Of a DNA stretch of 64,000 nucleotides, positions 1 to 8,111 are shown piece after piece. The translations under genes were made by a program, and so were the position numbers. The notes below the pieces were generated by a model that saw only the letters and a program-made list of their open reading frames with translations, did not search any database and was not told where the DNA came from. The stretch covers positions 37,776 to 101,775 of the forward strand of contig NZ_JAHWGH010000013.1 in the NCBI RefSeq assembly GCF_019334305.1, read 5' to 3'. This DNA is from Rossellomorea orangium (GTDB lineage Bacteria; Bacillota; Bacilli; Bacillales; Bacillaceae_B). How positions within the stretch are numbered: the stretch's first letter is position 1; each line of letters opens with the position of its first letter.

Positions 1-6
1 TTACAT

Positions 7-498
7 ATGGCAAAGGAAAGTTCATTCGATATCGTATCCAAAGTTGATATGTCGGAAGTAAGCAATGCGATTCAAATTGCACTGAAGGAAGTACAAACAC
101 GTTATGACTTCAAAGGAAGCAAGAGTGACATAAAATTGGATGGTGAGGAAATTGTCCTTGTCTCAGATGATGAGTTCAAAATGAATCAGTTGAAAGACGT
201 CCTTCTAAGCAAACTGATCAAGCGTAATGTCCCGGTTAAAAATCTGGATTACAGCAAGCTTGAAGGTGCCTCAGGCGGCACAGTCCGTCAGCGTGCGAAG
301 CTTATACAAGGAATCGACAAAGAAAACGCAAAAAAAATCAACACCATCATCAAGAATTCCGGCGTGAAGGTAAAGAGTCAAGTACAGGATGATCAAGTAC
401 GCGTAACCGGAAAAAGTAAGGATGATCTTCAAAAGATCATCGCAGCCATCCGCGAAGCCGACTTATCTATTGATGTACAATACGTAAACTTCCGTTAA
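7..498 (+). CDS. yitK: YajQ/YitK family nucleotide-binding protein
   Basis: The 163-residue protein is full length for the UPF0234/YajQ family. It starts [12 protein letters not shown], has the conserved TRYDFKGS stretch near residue 32, and ends in the VQYVNFR tail typical of the family. The fold is two ferredoxin-like domains. Xanthomonas YajQ has been reported to bind cyclic di-GMP; in Bacilli the role is undefined. The upstream ribosome binding site lies outside the window, so the start is taken from family alignment. A perfect 15-bp inverted repeat follows the stop, so it is probably transcribed alone. YitK marks the yit end of the B. subtilis-like gene order seen across this window. Confidence 0.93.
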   Translation: MAKESSFDIVSKVDMSEVSNAIQIALKEVQTRYDFKGSKSDIKLDGEEIVLVSDDEFKMNQLKDVLLSKLIKRNVPVKNLDYSKLEGASGGTVRQRAKLIQGIDKENAKKINTIIKNSGVKVKSQVQDDQVRVTGKSKDDLQKIIAAIREADLSIDVQYVNFR

Positions 499-509
499 AA
501 CGGTTTTTC

Positions 510-550
510 AAAGAAGTCTAATGGGTACAATAATTCCATTAGACTTCTTT
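510..550 (+). terminator. Rho-independent terminator after yitK
   Basis: Perfect inverted repeat with 15-bp arms at 510-524 and 536-550, an 11-base loop, and a T-rich right arm. It lies directly before the ribosome binding site of the next gene. Confidence 0.8.
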
Positions 551-568
551 CAATTTAGGAGGAAAAAC

Positions 569-1921
569 ATGAAGAAAAAAGTCATCATTATAGGTGCCGT
601 CGGCGGCGGTGCCACAACGGCATCCCAAATCAGGAAAGTCGACAGTGAGATTGAAATCATCCTTCTTGAGAAAACATCGTACTTATCCTACGGTGCATGC
701 GGCATGCCCTATTATTTGGGAGATGTGATCAAGGACCGTGAAAGTCTGTTTGCAGCGACTCCTGAACGTTTACATACGAAAAAGAACATCGATGTCAGAA
801 TGCATCATGAAGCGTTACAAATCAATCGTGACAAAAAAACGTTACTTATAAGGGATCATGGCGGCAACAGCGATTATGAGGAATCATATGATTACCTGGT
901 CATCGCCACAGGCGCATCTCCTTTTCTCCCTGACATAGCCGGTCTTCAGCAAATCCCTGCTTTCCATCTCAGAACCGTTGAAGACATGGATAGAATCAAA
1001 CAATTCTTAGAAACAGAAAAGCCTGAAACATGCACGATCATAGGCGGTGGATTCATCGGGGTGGAAATGGCTGAAAACTTCACTCATCTCGGGATGAAGG
1101 TGAACATCGTCGAACGATCACAACATGTCATCAGCATTATTGATGATGAAACCGCTAAGCTATTGCAGGATCATATCACCCTGCAGGATGTTAAGCTGTT
1201 CACAAATGATGGTCTGAAAGAGGTACTACCGGAGTGTACATTGAAGCTGGAGAGCGGGGAAACGTTCCCAACCGATTTCATCCTCCTTTCTGTAGGAGTG
1301 AAGCCACGAAACCAACTGGCAAATAAAGCCGGATTATCCATCGGGGAATCAGGCGGGGTTGTGACCAATGAGTACATGCAAACGGATGACCCCTGCATCT
1401 ATGCCGTTGGGGATGTTGTCGAGTCCATTGATTTCATTGACGGTACGCCTAAACAAGTCCCGCTTGCCTGGCCAGCCCACCGGCAAGCCTACATCATCGC
1501 AAAGCATCTATCGGGAAACCCTGTCCCATTTAAGGGAATGCTCGGAACAGCCATCGCGAAAGTATTCGAACTTTCCATCGCTTCAACGGGATTGGGTGAG
1601 AAAGAGTTAAAGGACAAGGGCTACGCCTATAAAACGGCTGTTCACGAAGGAAAATCCCACGCCGGATACTACCCTGGTGCTCAGGATGTTTATGTAAGGG
1701 TTCATTTCTGTCCTGATACAGGTAAGATCTTTGGTGGTAATGTGGTAGGGGGTGAAGGTGTCGATAAACAAATCGACATCCTGGCCACTGCCATATACGG
1801 TGGATTGACGGTTACAGATCTCCAGGAAATCGAAACCTGCTATGCCCCTCCCTTTTCTTCACCAAAAGGGTTGTTAAATATGATTGGTTATAAAGCCGCC
1901 GGGTTGATGAATGAGAAATAA
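569..1921 (+). CDS. cdr: CoA-disulfide reductase (FAD/NAD(P)H pyridine nucleotide-disulfide oxidoreductase)
   Basis: A 450-residue flavoprotein. The Rossmann FAD motif GAVGGGATTA is at the N-terminus, the active-site Cys lies in SYGACGMPYY near residue 43, the second nucleotide-binding motif is IIGGGFIGVEMAE near residue 155, and YAVGDVVE contacts FAD near residue 285. A single active Cys in this context marks the CoA-disulfide reductase/NADH oxidase group, which reduces CoA disulfide and keeps low-molecular-weight thiols reduced in the cytosol. There is no C-terminal rhodanese domain. The start at 569 follows a TAGGAGG site at 556-562; an upstream in-frame ATG lies within the preceding hairpin and has no such site. 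An NADH peroxidase-type role is the main alternative. Confidence 0.85.
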   Translation: MKKKVIIIGAVGGGATTASQIRKVDSEIEIILLEKTSYLSYGACGMPYYLGDVIKDRESLFAATPERLHTKKNIDVRMHHEALQINRDKKTLLIRDHGGNSDYEESYDYLVIATGASPFLPDIAGLQQIPAFHLRTVEDMDRIKQFLETEKPETCTIIGGGFIGVEMAENFTHLGMKVNIVERSQHVISIIDDETAKLLQDHITLQDVKLFTNDGLKEVLPECTLKLESGETFPTDFILLSVGVKPRNQLANKAGLSIGESGGVVTNEYMQTDDPCIYAVGDVVESIDFIDGTPKQVPLAWPAHRQAYIIAKHLSGNPVPFKGMLGTAIAKVFELSIASTGLGEKELKDKGYAYKTAVHEGKSHAGYYPGAQDVYVRVHFCPDTGKIFGGNVVGGEGVDKQIDILATAIYGGLTVTDLQEIETCYAPPFSSPKGLLNMIGYKAAGLMNEK

Positions 1922-1940
1922 ATGAATAATGACAGACAGG

Positions 1941-1971
1941 CAGGCTCCTCTTGGCAGGAGCCTGTTTTTTT
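1941..1971 (+). terminator. Rho-independent terminator after cdr
   Basis: Perfect 9-bp stem (CAGGCTCCT at 1941-1949 with AGGAGCCTG at 1956-1964) followed by seven Ts. Confidence 0.92.
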
Positions 1972-2092
1972 ATGATGCTGAGATGATGGTGGTAGAATTT
2001 GTTAATCGGCTGGATTCCTCCCCCACACATCGTTATCACTGAAAACCCCTAGCCCAATTATGCTACTTACACCACCCATACCCAAAAATCAC

Positions 2093-2117
2093 GTTAATAA
2101 TAATTTTTTCCGGGTAA
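2093..2117 (+). promoter_or_regulatory. Candidate SigB promoter for the short-chain dehydrogenase
   Basis: GTTAAT (2093-2098), 13 bases, then GGGTAA (2112-2117). This is close to the SigB consensus GTTTAA-N12..14-GGGTAT. It lies 44 bases upstream of the start codon. B. subtilis homologues of the downstream enzyme (YhdF/YhxD type) belong to the general stress regulon, which supports the call. Confidence 0.65.
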
Positions 2118-2160
2118 ACACTATCCTAAGATAACCTATACCTTAAAAGGAGTGTTTTCA

Positions 2161-3033
2161 TTGTCTCAACAACAGCAAAATCAAAAGCAGACATTTCCAC
2201 CTCAACATCAGAATCACCAGCCCGGTACAGTGGATGAAATGAACCCCCAACCTATCCATACGGATCAAAATTATAAAGGCAGCGGCAAGTTAGACGGGAA
2301 GGTCGCCCTCATTACCGGCGGCGACAGCGGAATTGGTCGTTCGGTTGCCTGGTACTTTGCAAGGGAAGGTGCCCATGTGGCCATATCGTACTTAGATGAG
2401 CATGAGGATGCTAATAAAACGAAGGAATTGGTAGAAGCTGAAGGAGTCAGGTGCATCCTTTTCCCCGGGGACATCGGAAGCTCCACATTTTGCAAAGACA
2501 TTCTGAATAAAACGATCTCCGAGTTCGGCAAGCTTGATATCCTTGTGAATAATGCGGCTGAACAACATCCACAGGATGGCCTGACGGATATAAGCGATGA
2601 GCAGCTGGAGCGCACTTTTAAAACCAATGTATTTTCTATGTTCTACTTGACCCGAGCCGCTCTTCCTCATCTTAAGAAAGGTGCTTCGATCATTAACACG
2701 GCTTCGATCACGGCGTATAAAGGCAATAAGGATCTCATCGATTACTCTTCCACCAAAGGTGCCATCGTCAGTTTCACCCGATCGCTTTCGGAGAATATTG
2801 CATCCGATGGTATTAGAGTGAACGGAGTAGCTCCAGGGCCGATCTGGACACCTCTGATTCCATCTACCTTCAGTTCTCAGAAGGTTTCAGAATTTGGAGG
2901 AAACACACCCCTCGGAAGGGCAGGACAGCCATTTGAATTAGGACCTGCCTACGTGTACCTGGCAAGTGACGATTCCAGCTATGTGTCAGGACAGATGATT
3001 CATATAAATGGAGGGACCGTCATCAACGGATAA
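2161..3033 (+). CDS. Short-chain dehydrogenase/reductase, YhdF/YhxC/YhxD type
   Basis: A 290-residue classical SDR with a hydrophilic Gln-rich N-terminal extension (about 40 residues) typical of Bacillus general-stress SDRs. The NAD(P) motif TGGDSGIG is near residue 55, NNAAEQHP near 135, the catalytic Ser in NTASITAYKG, and YSSTKGA carries the Tyr and Lys. The substrate is unknown. The TTG at 2161 is chosen because the AAGGAG at 2147-2152 is 8 bases before it; the GTG at 2152 overlaps that site. It is monocistronic, with a SigB-like promoter upstream and a shared bidirectional terminator downstream. Confidence 0.88.
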   Translation: MSQQQQNQKQTFPPQHQNHQPGTVDEMNPQPIHTDQNYKGSGKLDGKVALITGGDSGIGRSVAWYFAREGAHVAISYLDEHEDANKTKELVEAEGVRCILFPGDIGSSTFCKDILNKTISEFGKLDILVNNAAEQHPQDGLTDISDEQLERTFKTNVFSMFYLTRAALPHLKKGASIINTASITAYKGNKDLIDYSSTKGAIVSFTRSLSENIASDGIRVNGVAPGPIWTPLIPSTFSSQKVSEFGGNTPLGRAGQPFELGPAYVYLASDDSSYVSGQMIHINGGTVING

Positions 3034-3037
3034 AAAA

Positions 3038-3092
3038 AAGCGGCTGAAGGCTGATGCTCTGTTATAGGGCCATCACGCGTTTCAGTCGCTTT
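3038..3092. terminator. Bidirectional terminator between convergent SDR and malR-type gene
   Basis: Arms AAGCGGCTGAA (3038-3048) and TTCAGTCGCTT (3081-3091) pair with one mismatch, with an inner GATG/CATC stem. A-rich and T-rich flanks serve both strands. Confidence 0.7.
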
Positions 3093-3095
3093 CCA

Positions 3096-4127
3096 TTATC
3101 CATTCACTTTTCGTTCACTACATGAACATCGCTTCACAATATGATGCGGGACGATGATCCTTTTGATAGGCTCTTTCGGGTTTTCAATCTTTTGAATCAG
3201 GCTTTTCGCTGCCTCGTTCCCAAGATTATATATATTGATATCCACCGATGTGAGCGGCGGCCGTGACATCTCGGCAAGGAGTACATTATTGAAGCTGACA
3301 ATGGAGATATCTTCAGGTACTCGGATTCCCATCTCATCAAGAGTGTTCAATACACCAAGAGCCATTAAATCATCTGCCACCACGAGTGCCGTCGGGGGAT
3401 CTTCCAGCTGCATGAGCTCATTGATTGCCTCACGTCCTCCTTCACGAAGAAATTCTTCATGGATGATGTAATCGTCATTCATATCGATCCCTGCATTTCT
3501 AAGGGACTTTTCATATCCTAACAAACGCTCAACCGTCACGACGAGATTAAGGTCACCACCGATAAATCCAATGCATTCATGCCCAAGTTCCAAGAGGTAA
3601 TCCGTTACTTCCTTCGTCGCCCGGAAGTTATCATTGTCCACATGAGTGATTTCTTCACAATATTTATAAGGTTTTCCGACAACGACAAAGGGGAAGTCCC
3701 GATCCTTCAAATAATTCATTACTTTATCTTCTACCTTTGAATAAAGCAGGATGATCCCATCAACACGTCCACCCTGGACCATCTGGACAACCCCGTCATA
3801 TATCTCCTCTTCGGATTGACCTGTAGACATTTGAAGGGCATACTGTTTTTCCTGTGCCCCTTCACTTAAACCCCTTAATACCGTCGGAAAGAATGGGTTT
3901 TGTGAAAAAGTACTGGCCGAACCCGGTAATACAAGTCCTAACACTTGAGTCGACTGATTTGCCAGGCTCCTTGCGATGAAATTAGGGTGATACCCCAGCT
4001 GCTCCATCGCTTCCCGTACTTTTTGTTTTGTTTTTTCGCTTATTCTTGGATTATTTGCAATAACCCGCGAAACCGTAGATGGTGCCACGTTCGCAAGCTT
4101 TGCCACATCCTTTATGGTGACCGCCAT
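3096..4127 (-). CDS. mdxR: LacI/GalR-family regulator of the maltodextrin cluster
   Basis: A 343-residue LacI-type repressor. The helix-turn-helix KDVAKLANVAPSTVSRV is at residues 6-22, with the hinge-helix region (NFIARSLA) near 55. A periplasmic-binding-protein-like effector domain fills the rest, with the conserved ALVVADDLMALG stretch near residue 250. It is the last gene after mdxE-mdxF-mdxG-amylase on the same strand, so it most likely controls that cluster in response to maltose or maltodextrin. A hairpin and a LacI/cre-like box (4186-4199) precede it, suggesting partly separate, perhaps autoregulated, expression. The name follows B. subtilis MdxR/YvdE; function is by context. Confidence 0.8.
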   Translation of the reverse strand: MAVTIKDVAKLANVAPSTVSRVIANNPRISEKTKQKVREAMEQLGYHPNFIARSLANQSTQVLGLVLPGSASTFSQNPFFPTVLRGLSEGAQEKQYALQMSTGQSEEEIYDGVVQMVQGGRVDGIILLYSKVEDKVMNYLKDRDFPFVVVGKPYKYCEEITHVDNDNFRATKEVTDYLLELGHECIGFIGGDLNLVVTVERLLGYEKSLRNAGIDMNDDYIIHEEFLREGGREAINELMQLEDPPTALVVADDLMALGVLNTLDEMGIRVPEDISIVSFNNVLLAEMSRPPLTSVDINIYNLGNEAAKSLIQKIENPKEPIKRIIVPHHIVKRCSCSERKVNG

Positions 4128-4185
4128 TCATTCCACCCCCCCTTTTTAGAAAAGCTTAGTCCCTGCACGGGATGCTTTCCGTTAA

Positions 4186-4199
4186 TTAAAACGCTTCCA
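4186..4199. promoter_or_regulatory. LacI/CcpA-like operator upstream of the regulator
   Basis: TTAAAACGCTTCCA matches the catabolite-responsive element TGWAANCGNTNWCA at 12 of 14 positions. It may bind CcpA or the regulator itself. Confidence 0.35.
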
Positions 4200-4225
4200 A
4201 TTTATTATTTTTGAAAATGACAGCA

Positions 4226-4245
4226 GGGATCCTGTATCAGATCCC
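4226..4245 (-). terminator. Stem-loop between amylase and regulator genes
   Basis: GGGATC/GATCCC stem with an 8-base loop just past the amylase stop (4255). The T-rich stretch on the minus strand is several bases away, so it may attenuate rather than stop read-through into the regulator. Confidence 0.4.
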
Positions 4246-4254
4246 CCGCAACTA

Positions 4255-5793
4255 TCATTGCTGCTTCTTTCCTTTTCCCCGTTTCCATACAAGATAGAGG
4301 AATAGAAGAAATAAGACATACATAATCCCAAGTGTGATTAGGTAAGGATAATTCAGCCCACTTTTGTTTTTAAGCAAGTAAATCTCTGCTTCTTCACGGT
4401 CAAGGACGAGATGATAATTTCCTTCTTTATCACTGCGGACAAGGTCATCACCGATTAACCCCTTTAATTCATGGTTATCCGCCAGTTCTTCTTTTGTCAA
4501 TTGAACATTCTGTGTTTCGCTTGAATTGTTGATCGCTATAACGGTTGTTTGATCCTCGTACGTCCGCTTAAAGATCCCCATCCCATCTTTATTGTAGAGA
4601 GGTTCGATATCCCCTCTTGTCAATGATGGGTATTCTTGACGGATCTCCCCAAGACGACTGATGTAATCAATCAGTTCTTCATCCGCCCTGAAATTCATAA
4701 AGCGGCGGTTGTCAGGATCGTTGCCCCCGTCCATGGCGATTTCCGATCCGTAATAAACAATTGGAATACCTGGAGTTGTATACATATAGGTCAGAGCAAG
4801 CTTCCATCTCGTACCCGGAAATAGCTTCTCTTGAACAATCATTCTAGTAAAGCGTTCCATATCATGGTTATCAATGAAGGTACCCATTAAATATGGATTA
4901 TCATAATAGGTTTTATTGTATTTCCAAAAATTGAATAACCGCTCCATGGAGGTATCCGGCTTCTGGAAAACGGTACGCATTTCTTCTGCCTGAGGGACAT
5001 TGACGAAACCATCTATCCCTGCATCATTGTAGGCAGCAATCTTTTCCGGATCTCGGTCGAACACTTCCCCCAACAGGTAAAAGTCATCCTTGACTGACTT
5101 CACCTCTTCACTGAATTCGTCCCAGAACTCTTGAGGGACATGACGCACTGTGTCCAGACGATAACCATCAATATCGGTTTCTTTGATCCACCACTTGGCA
5201 GCATCAAACAGGTAGCTTTTCACTTCGGGATTTTCGGTATTTAAATCGGGAAGGTCATATAACCACGCATTTTGAAGACTTTCTTCATTATTAAAGTTCA
5301 TCGGCTGTTTGTCATGGAACCAATCCTCTTTATCCGGGTCGTTGACCCAAGGATGCTCCGGTCCGACATGGTTCACCACAAAATCCAGCATGACTTTCAT
5401 ATCCCGCTTATGTGCTTCATCCACCAGCTTCTTGAATGTTTTCATCGAGCCGAAATGTTCTTCGGTCTTATAGAAATCTGTGATCCAGTAACCATGATAG
5501 CCCATGGGTTGATTATCAAAGATAGGAGTCAGCCAAATGGCAGTGAAACCCATATCCTTAATATAATCCAGCTTATCAATGATTCCTTGGAAGTCCCCGC
5601 CCTGATAGGCCTTCGGGTCCTCCGTGTTTACATTTTTATCATTGCTCATATCCCCATTATTAAAGCGATCGACCATTAGAAAATAAATGGTCTCATCCTG
5701 CCATTTGCGTTCTTCTTTTTCAACTGCTCCTACCGGAAGGGCGTAAAAAAGAAGAAACGGGACTAAAATGAGAGATAATACTCTTCTTTTCAT
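4255..5793 (-). CDS. Secreted, C-terminally membrane-anchored alpha-amylase (GH13)
   Basis: A 512-residue GH13 glycosidase. A signal peptide (MKRRVLSLILVPFLLFYALP) is followed by the family motifs LDFVVNHVG (region I), GYRLDTVRHV (nucleophile Asp), LLGEVFD (acid/base Glu) and FIDNHD (transition-state Asp). Unusually, the last 35 residues form one hydrophobic segment (ITLGIMYVLFLLFLYLVW) followed by KRGKGKKQQ. This predicts an enzyme tethered to the outer face of the membrane. It would release maltodextrins next to the MdxEFG importer encoded upstream in the same operon. It starts 39 bp downstream of mdxG. Fine specificity (alpha-amylase versus neopullulanase) cannot be decided here. Confidence 0.88.
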   Translation of the reverse strand: MKRRVLSLILVPFLLFYALPVGAVEKEERKWQDETIYFLMVDRFNNGDMSNDKNVNTEDPKAYQGGDFQGIIDKLDYIKDMGFTAIWLTPIFDNQPMGYHGYWITDFYKTEEHFGSMKTFKKLVDEAHKRDMKVMLDFVVNHVGPEHPWVNDPDKEDWFHDKQPMNFNNEESLQNAWLYDLPDLNTENPEVKSYLFDAAKWWIKETDIDGYRLDTVRHVPQEFWDEFSEEVKSVKDDFYLLGEVFDRDPEKIAAYNDAGIDGFVNVPQAEEMRTVFQKPDTSMERLFNFWKYNKTYYDNPYLMGTFIDNHDMERFTRMIVQEKLFPGTRWKLALTYMYTTPGIPIVYYGSEIAMDGGNDPDNRRFMNFRADEELIDYISRLGEIRQEYPSLTRGDIEPLYNKDGMGIFKRTYEDQTTVIAINNSSETQNVQLTKEELADNHELKGLIGDDLVRSDKEGNYHLVLDREEAEIYLLKNKSGLNYPYLITLGIMYVLFLLFLYLVWKRGKGKKQQ

Positions 5794-5831
5794 CTCCGCT
5801 CCTCCTAAAAATGTTAGTAACGCCTATAAGA

Positions 5832-6674
5832 TTATCCTTTTGTACCCCCTGCCGTCAATCCTGAAACGAAGTATTTCTGGAAGAACAGGAATAATAGGGC
5901 AATCGGTACGGCAATAAGCACAGAGCCGGCAGCAAAGGTCGTAAATTCTGCTCCGAACTGTTTTGCCACCATATCATAAAGGGCAACCGGTAATGTGTAC
6001 ATCTTTTCTGAACGCAACAGGATGCTTGCAATGATGAAATCTGCAAATGGTGCGATGAAAGAAAACAGTGCAACCACTGCAATAATCGGCTTCGCAAGGG
6101 GCATGACGATCTGGAAGAAAATCCGTAAATGTCCCGCTCCATCCATCTTGGCTGATTCATCAAGCTCTTTCGGGATCGTATCCAGATACCCTTTCATCAG
6201 CCATGTGTTCATCGGAATTTGACCTCCAACATAAACGAGGATCAAACCAATATGAGTATCTAAAAGTTTCGTTAACAGTGCTAGTACGAAAATCGCAATC
6301 AGTGCGGCGAAGTTCGGTATCATTTGTAAGATCAAGAATGTCATCAGCCCATTCTTACGACCGGCAAACCGGTAACGTGAGAATGAATAGGCCGTTAAAC
6401 TGACGAGTAAGACAGTCAGGGCCATCGTGGATAAACTGACCTTCAATGAATTCCAGTACCAAAGCATATAATTACTTTTTTCGAGATCAAATAGTTCCTT
6501 GTAATGTGCCAATGTTGCATTCTTCGGAATAATGGAAGAACCGGATAAACTTTGACCCGGATTGAAAGAAGATCCAATGATCCAGGCAACCGGGTAAAGG
6601 ATCAAGGCAAACATGATTCCAATGGCTGCGTATGAAAGTGTTAAACGTATGAGTTTCTGTCTCTTCATATTCAT
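5832..6674 (-). CDS. mdxG: Maltodextrin ABC transporter permease, MalG/MdxG type
   Basis: A 280-residue inner-membrane permease with about six transmembrane segments. The EAA loop reads ELDESAKMDGAGHLRIFFQIVMPLAKP near residue 190, the ATPase contact site of carbohydrate importers. It lies one base after mdxF and before the amylase gene, so it is translationally close to its partner. Two in-frame ATGs (6674 and 6668) are possible starts; the first is used. It is the second half of the permease pair that imports maltodextrins captured by MdxE. Confidence 0.9.
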   Translation of the reverse strand: MNMKRQKLIRLTLSYAAIGIMFALILYPVAWIIGSSFNPGQSLSGSSIIPKNATLAHYKELFDLEKSNYMLWYWNSLKVSLSTMALTVLLVSLTAYSFSRYRFAGRKNGLMTFLILQMIPNFAALIAIFVLALLTKLLDTHIGLILVYVGGQIPMNTWLMKGYLDTIPKELDESAKMDGAGHLRIFFQIVMPLAKPIIAVVALFSFIAPFADFIIASILLRSEKMYTLPVALYDMVAKQFGAEFTTFAAGSVLIAVPIALLFLFFQKYFVSGLTAGGTKG

Positions 6675-6675
6675 A

Positions 6676-7962
6676 TTACATCATATCCTCTTCTTGGAAT
6701 GATTTCGTTCTCTTGAACTGCCATATCGCTACTGTGATGACGATGATGGATAATAATAATGTGATGGCAGCGGCTTTCGAATATTGTGCAGACGTCATCG
6801 TCAAGCTGTAGATCCAGGAAATCAGAATGTCCGTCCCACCAGCATTTTGTCCTGTCAGGGCAGGCCCCCCGCCATTAAACAAATAAATAACATTAAAGTT
6901 ATTAAAGTTAAATGTGTATTGGGTAATGATGATTGGTGCCGTTGCAAAAAGCACGAGTGGCAACGTAATGTTCTTGAATTTCTGAAAAGCTGATGCCCCG
7001 TCCACCGTCGCTGCTTCATAAAGCTCATCCGGAATCGATTGAAGCACTCCCGTTGTCATTGCAAAGATGAATGGGAATCCGAGCCAAGCCTGAATTCCAA
7101 TCAGGGCAATTCGTGTATACATCGGTTCTGTCATCCAAGGAAGCCCTTCAATGCCGAAGAATCCTAAAATGTCACGATTAATTGTTCCGAATGATTCATT
7201 GAACATACCGGCAAACACCAGGATTGAAACAAAAGCCGGGATGGCCCAAGGCAGGATGAAGACTGTACGGATGATGGCTTTCCCTTTCAAATCCTTTTGA
7301 TTGACAAGGATTGCAAGGAATACACCAAGTGCCACCTGAAGCGTTGTGGCACCGAATGTCCAAACGAGGGTCCAGGCAAGTACGGTAATGAATGTTTCTC
7401 TCCAAATATCAATCTTGAAAATATCAACAAAGTTTTGAATCCCCACCCAATCGACTAATTTAGCCGGTGGTGAATGGTACAAATCGTAGTTTGTAAAAGC
7501 AAGTAGGACAACAAAGATGATCGGAAAAATGACGACGAATACGAGCAGAAGAAATCCTGGCGACATTATAAGATATGGAAATCCATTGTCCACTAAATTT
7601 CTGTACTGTTCGCGAATGGTGCTAAGCTTCTCTCCCCTGTCTCTCTTTTCTCCGTTTTTATACGCGTCCCGAAGATTGAACAGATAAAAGCCGATACCGA
7701 AAATACATACTATGATGGCAAGAATTCCGTATACCATTAAGAAAATGGAGTGATCTCCATATGAGACGTCTGTCCCGAGGGTGGTTATCCCCCATAATCC
7801 GTAGCTGATCAAATCTCTGAAGACAAGGATAAAGGCGGCTGTCATGATCAGGAAGAATCCGCCCTTCATAAACTGTCTATGATACATCTGACCTAATCCA
7901 GGGATTAGGGAAAGGGCCAGCGCTGTTTTTTTATGTTTTGTTTGATAGGATTGTTGCTCCAT
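6676..7962 (-). CDS. mdxF: Maltodextrin ABC transporter permease, MalF/MdxF type
   Basis: A 428-residue permease. The N-terminal region has the SLIPGLGQMYHRQFMKGG signature and extra membrane segments seen in Bacillus MdxF/GanP proteins. Then follow about six core helices with the EAA loop ELYEAATVDGASAFQKFKNI near residue 320. It pairs with MdxG. No ATPase gene is present in the cluster; B. subtilis uses the shared ATPase MsmX for this family, and the same is inferred here. A 149-bp gap with two strong stem-loops separates it from mdxE. Confidence 0.9.
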   Translation of the reverse strand: MEQQSYQTKHKKTALALSLIPGLGQMYHRQFMKGGFFLIMTAAFILVFRDLISYGLWGITTLGTDVSYGDHSIFLMVYGILAIIVCIFGIGFYLFNLRDAYKNGEKRDRGEKLSTIREQYRNLVDNGFPYLIMSPGFLLLVFVVIFPIIFVVLLAFTNYDLYHSPPAKLVDWVGIQNFVDIFKIDIWRETFITVLAWTLVWTFGATTLQVALGVFLAILVNQKDLKGKAIIRTVFILPWAIPAFVSILVFAGMFNESFGTINRDILGFFGIEGLPWMTEPMYTRIALIGIQAWLGFPFIFAMTTGVLQSIPDELYEAATVDGASAFQKFKNITLPLVLFATAPIIITQYTFNFNNFNVIYLFNGGGPALTGQNAGGTDILISWIYSLTMTSAQYSKAAAITLLLSIIVITVAIWQFKRTKSFQEEDMM

Positions 7963-8000
7963 CCTATATTCCCCTTTCTACGTTCACGATTTTGATAAGC

Positions 8001-8052
8001 TTCAAGAGCTTTTTAAGAAAAGAAGTGTTTATTTCCTTAAAAAGCCCTTGAA
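8001..8052 (-). promoter_or_regulatory. Intercistronic stem-loop mdxE/mdxF
   Basis: Arms of 17 bases at 8001-8017 and 8036-8052 pair with one G-U position. It may set the mdxE to mdxF ratio by transcript processing or partial termination. Confidence 0.6.
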
Positions 8053-8069
8053 TAGGTCTTTAAAAGGAT

Positions 8070-8101
8070 AGCAGTACCTCTCAAGATGAGAAGGTACCGC
8101 T
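8070..8101 (-). terminator. Second stem-loop just after the mdxE stop
   Basis: AGCGGTACCT/AGGTACTGCT stem extended by TCTCA/TGAG pairs, on the minus-strand transcript, followed by ATCCTTTT. It lies 10 bases past the stop codon of mdxE and probably stabilises its 3' end or partly terminates. Confidence 0.55.
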
Positions 8102-8111
8102 ATAATTGATA

